Assembly: GCA_020086605.1 (NCBI GenBank)
Contig: JACBWW010000016.1
Coordinates: 19,945,775 to 20,009,774 of the forward strand
DNA length: 64,000 nt
Direction: 5' to 3'
Source: Lanius collurio
Taxonomy: Eukaryota > Chordata > Aves > Passeriformes > Laniidae
Shown here: piece after piece, positions 60,066 through 64,000 of the stretch
Layout of the letters: every line of letters begins with the position of its first letter
Position numbering within the stretch: the stretch's first letter is position 1
Notes under the pieces: generated by a model
What the model saw: the letters and a program-made list of their open reading frames with translations, nothing else
The model's database searches: none
What the model was told of the DNA's origin: nothing
Translations under genes and position numbers: made by a program

Positions 60066-60669
60066 AAAAAGTTTCTAATCCAGCCACAAGAACAGTGTCA
60101 GAGTACGTAATTTAAACCTGTCAACACAGGTTGTAGGAAATTCATTCCAGGGATTTCAGTCATGTTCCCATGGTAGATCTCTGAACTATAATGAAGCTTA
60201 AAATCACAAAGGAATGCTATAGAGTTAAAACATAGAACCCAAAAGTTTCCTTCTGGACTGAAGGAAAAAAAAAAGGTGTCTGAAATTACTCATGTTTTAA
60301 AATTTGATTAATTCTTTAGACAAGGATTAAAAAATGGCCGTGTTAATTCTCTGAAATTCCAAAAGGCTGCATACAAAAGGTATGTATCTTGTTCTGCTGC
60401 AGCATGAAGGCACAATCCTGGCAGATCTTTACACGTGCTGAAGGCAGAAGTATTGTGAAGAAGCTCTGGAATCATGGTGAGGATGGTGTGGGAGGCTGAA
60501 GGAGATCCATGGCACATTGAGGAGGTCACTCATGTCTTTCAGACACTCATGCTGGAGTTGCAGCAACAATCACTCTAAAGGCAGCTCCACAAAACACTGT
60601 GAGTTTCTTAAGAGCATGAGAAAAAGTGGTGCCTGCTGCTCTGGGAACACCCAGCCCTGGTGTGCTGGT

Positions 60670-60830
60670 TGAACACACATGCCAATTTTTGCTATGGCCC
60701 CTGTTAATCACCAGCCATGTTACTGTGCATCTACCCCTCTCGTTTGCTGGCTGAATGAAAATTATCCCTGGTTTTGATTATTTCTCATTTGATTGAGCCT
60801 AGTTAGGCAAATTAGGAATTAAAGCAGAAA
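60670..60830. promoter_or_regulatory. Candidate conserved non-coding element
   Basis: TTGCTATGGCCCCTGTTAATC (partial RFX-like half-site GCTATGG), CTCGTTTGCTGGCTG, AAAATTATCCCTGG, TTTTGATTATTTC and GGCAAATTAGGAATTAAAG are close together, non-repetitive and rich in homeodomain-type cores. Not tested for conservation. Confidence 0.2.
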
Positions 60831-63800
60831 GACAGCTACTGTAGTACTTAATGTTGCTTCAAACCACAAATATATTTAGAGGAAACAAAAAGAAAATAAT
60901 ATTTCCTTGTACAACAGATTCTGCTAAAAAGGAGATATACTTGAGAGACTGAAATAAATACCCATGATCACTTACAGAGCTCATTCTTCTTCTTAGACAA
61001 AAACTGTAAATATTAAAAAGGATGAAAAATCTGCCAAGCCATTTGCAGCTATTTGAAACACAGGGTAACAGAATTAAATAAACGCTGAAAGACCTGGAAC
61101 ACAGTTAAGTATAGACCATGAGGCTAATTGTGGATCTTGAGTTAATTACTTTCCACTGATACGTTTTCTCAATGGTCTTTTACAGGAGTTTTTTCTTTCC
61201 TCAGTCTGAACCCCAAGGCAATTCAGCATGCTAGCCTCCAAACTCTGGGTGATTCATTGTGTACTTCTGCCTTAGGATTTTTACTTCATGCAGAGAAAGC
61301 CAGGCTTTCACATCAAGTTGATGTTAATGTGCACTGACAAAGCAACAGTAAAGGAGCTTCATGTTTGTCACAACGTGCACTCTTTAATTTAGTAATTGCT
61401 TTATACTGATATGCAAATAATGACACATTTCCCAAATTTCCAGTTCCTCAGCAATGCTTTCACTAATTACTCAGTGGTTAAAACTTATGCATGTAAATTG
61501 GTTCAGTGAGTTTATTAATAAGTACACCTGTGTGAACTGATCTATAAAACACACATGCCTGGGAACAGGTCATAACTCACTGTACATTCCTGAAGGTCTC
61601 TCGAACTGAAGAAAACAATTCTCTCACTAGAACAAGATAAATTACAACTAACAGTGTTATTCATAGATAAAACTGGGATTCCCAATCTTTCCTAAGCTAA
61701 AGAGAGACTGTCTTTGGTGACAGCAAATACCAGGAGTCAAAGCATTCATCCATTTTATTTTGCCAAATGAGATAAGGATCAAGGTAAAGAAAAGAAAAGG
61801 TCAATAAAAAAAAGGACAAGAATCCCTCCAGCACCTGAAAACATGGGAAAGGGCCAGTGTCCACTCATCCATCAGTTCTCTGTGGACAACCATAAGCTCT
61901 GAAGTCTGGTTATAGTGTTTTGTGGCACTGTGTACTCTTGCTTTTGATACTCTGACATGAAAAATTCAACTGCACTTCACATGGATTCAGTCTTATAACA
62001 ACTGCAAAAACACTCAACCAAGTTAACTTGTCTTCCTATCTTTCCTTTCTTCAAAATCATCCTGTTCTATTTGCTAGCTTCTATGTTGAAAAGCAGTAAC
62101 TAAGATTTCTGAAATTTTTTAAGTAGTTATGTAGCTGCCATAGAATACAGTATAATAATTGTTTTACTAAGTCTGATCTCAACCCACTTATTTTTTTGCT
62201 ATTCAAAAGAGACACAAAAACAATTAACAGATTTTGACGCTCAGAAACAAGCAAAATAATAAACAGTATAAATTAACAATTCATCCACATCACATATTGC
62301 CCACAGATATTCACAGATACACCTTGGGAACTGCTTTGCATTCACAAAGAGTATCAGCCAAATACTTGGCACGTTTCTGGTCTATGGTGGGATGCCATTT
62401 ACTTCACAACATTGTACAATGCTCTGGATGGCAAACAGAGAAGCGCCTGGATATGTTTCCAGCACTATATAATTCCTTGGCACAGTTCAAGCAGTTGTGC
62501 AAGCAGAACTGCTTCCAAGAAATGGTTCAAACACTGATAAGATTTTTATGCTGCCTCTTCTTCATGGATATCGTTTTCTGAGGAATTGGATTTTTGCAAT
62601 GTTAGGTCTTGAAAACACAGTGTTACTGACTTCTAAAAATGAGCTTCTAAAAAGGATGATTGCTTCCTATCTTCTGTTTCTCTTACCAGGAATCTGTATC
62701 TTCTAGTGAAGTCCTGCTCTGCTTATAATAGTGGAGCTTCATTACAAAGAAACAAGCACCACTGTGATAATCCTCCAGGAATAATGCAATTACCACTTAT
62801 CAAACAGGTGTCTGCTGTATTCCAAGGAGATTATCACTTCCTATTCTGCTCTCAGAGAGCACAGAATAAAAGAGAAGCTGCTACTATTAAATGACTAAGG
62901 AGAAAAGGAGTCTTTGATAACAATTCCTGCCAGCATCTCTCAGCAGGGCATGAAACAAATGTAGTCCTTCTATAACAACTTGGCACTGAAATGAGTGTTT
63001 TGGTTTGTGTAAAATGAGTTAAAGCACCTAAATAAGATCAGTTGTGTTAACTCAGTCTGAAGCACCTACATTTCTTCATGGAACATTCCAAGAATCTCAG
63101 CACCTCCAGCCTCATGCCAAAGTGTGCCCTTTGTGAGTAGTTCTGAAGATGAACTCTGCCTGCTCCAGCAAAAATGGGCTGCAGGGCTGCTCCATGAAAC
63201 ACATCAGCATTCAGAGATGCTTCTGTGACAATCCAGTGCTTGATGAAGGTACAAAAGGATCTCCAAGATGGAGTTCCAATCCAGTTCCAATTGCAGAGAA
63301 TGCAATCTTTTCACCAAGATACATTTTTAAGTTAAACCACAGGTGGGTGTAACTGATCAGCAAAGGCAATATTTTAGCATATTTTCAAAGCAGCTTCTTG
63401 AGTAGGAGTTATCTCAGGAGTGGATTTCTAAAACCAATAGCAAAAGTACTCTCCTATGAAATCTGGGATAGAGCTTCATGCACAGAAGGTGCTATAACTA
63501 CATGACAAAACATGTAATTGGTTTGCAAACAAACCCAGCTGAGCATCCAGAGCAGAGGAGGAGTGATGAGGGTAAACAACTACACACAGGCAGGAGACAA
63601 GAGGCTACTTCAGTTACTGGTGATGTCCAGGGGTTGTGAGGGCCAGCAACTGCCCACAGGTAGGTGCTTCAAAGAAAGTAGGTGTAAAAACCCCTGTCCA
63701 GTGAAGATTACCACTACCTGGGTATAAACTCAAGGACGAAGAGTAGTTCCTCCTGCTGCCTCTGTTGGGACACAAAAAGCTCCAATGCAGCTTGTGTGCA

Positions 63801-64000
63801 TGTAAGATGGAGAGGTGGAGTGGTGATGCAGATACAATGTACTTCCCCAGGACTTGTCCCATGGTGTACTTCACAGAGATCTTGATTGCCCTGATCTAAC
63901 CTAGAAATACTTCTCTATGCATAGGGTCACTTCCAGCACACTTTGATTTGCAGGTTCTGTCAATATAAGGACACAAATTGGAAGCAATGTCGAAGCAGCA

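Larger units (their letters stand above)
52142..64000 (-). other. FAF1: FAF1 intron, partial (at least 11.9 kb)
   Basis: I looked on the minus strand for the preceding FAF1 exon, which should encode the bulk of UBL2 (a region with a conserved HQLWEGWP stretch), and did not find it, so the intron extends past the window. It holds an (AC)n (53939-53955), a poly-T (54296-54314), GATG repeats near 57975-57987, two candidate conserved elements (59995-60065 and 60670-60830) and a diverged short duplication near 63550-63680. Open frames such as 62234-62581 (115 codons, plus) resemble nothing known. Confidence 0.75.

Noticed and set aside
62234..62581. 115-codon plus-strand frame
   Set aside because: No family resemblance; low-complexity start and no promoter or splice context.
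1..64000. CRISPR arrays, operons, tRNA or rRNA genes, provirus
   Set aside because: No regularly spaced repeats, no cloverleaf or rRNA sequence recognised, and no paired LTRs; the spliced gene and CR1 show a vertebrate nuclear genome.

Overview
The window is vertebrate nuclear DNA, AT-rich and gene-poor, most likely from a bird. Two things point that way. Eleven short exons with GT-AG splice sites on the minus strand encode a highly conserved vertebrate protein. A CR1 LINE fragment of the sauropsid type, with the characteristic CR1 3' end, lies in one intron. Crocodilians and turtles also carry CR1, so 'bird' is an inference from CR1 plus introns that are compact for this gene.

The only protein-coding gene I can support is FAF1 (FAS-associated factor 1), read right to left. 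The last eleven coding exons lie at 52046-52141, 51258-51384, 50324-50387, 49275-49356, 41223-41377, 32164-32300, 29645-29733, 20133-20213, 19708-19785, 16511-16726 and 3924-4007. Joined, they give 1209 nt, which is 402 codons plus a TAG stop, with no frame break. Aligned from the C-terminus to the 650-residue human protein, this corresponds to residues 249-650. It contains the last strand of the second ubiquitin-like domain, an acidic linker with two CK2-type serines, the thioredoxin-fold UAS domain, a charged helical segment and the C-terminal UBX domain with its FPR loop. The N-terminal part (UBA, UBL1 and most of UBL2), the promoter and the 5' UTR lie beyond position 64000.

Layout: 1-3923 is the FAF1 3' UTR plus downstream flank. 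3924-52141 holds exons separated by introns of 347 bp to 12.5 kb. 52142-64000 is part of a further intron. Non-coding content is one CR1 fragment (about 41955-42145, antisense to FAF1), a compound trinucleotide microsatellite (17346-17421), a 35-bp tandem duplication (38019-38088), a short (AC)n, several poly-A/T tracts, two perfect short palindromes, and several AT-rich stretches dense in homeodomain/SOX/POU-like motifs that read like conserved non-coding elements. In vertebrates FAF1 neighbours the developmental regulator gene DMRTA2 (expected beyond position 1), so regulatory elements for a neighbour inside FAF1 introns are plausible but unproven.

I found no RNA gene, CRISPR array, provirus or clearly new coding system. 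The remaining open frames look like chance frames in intronic DNA.
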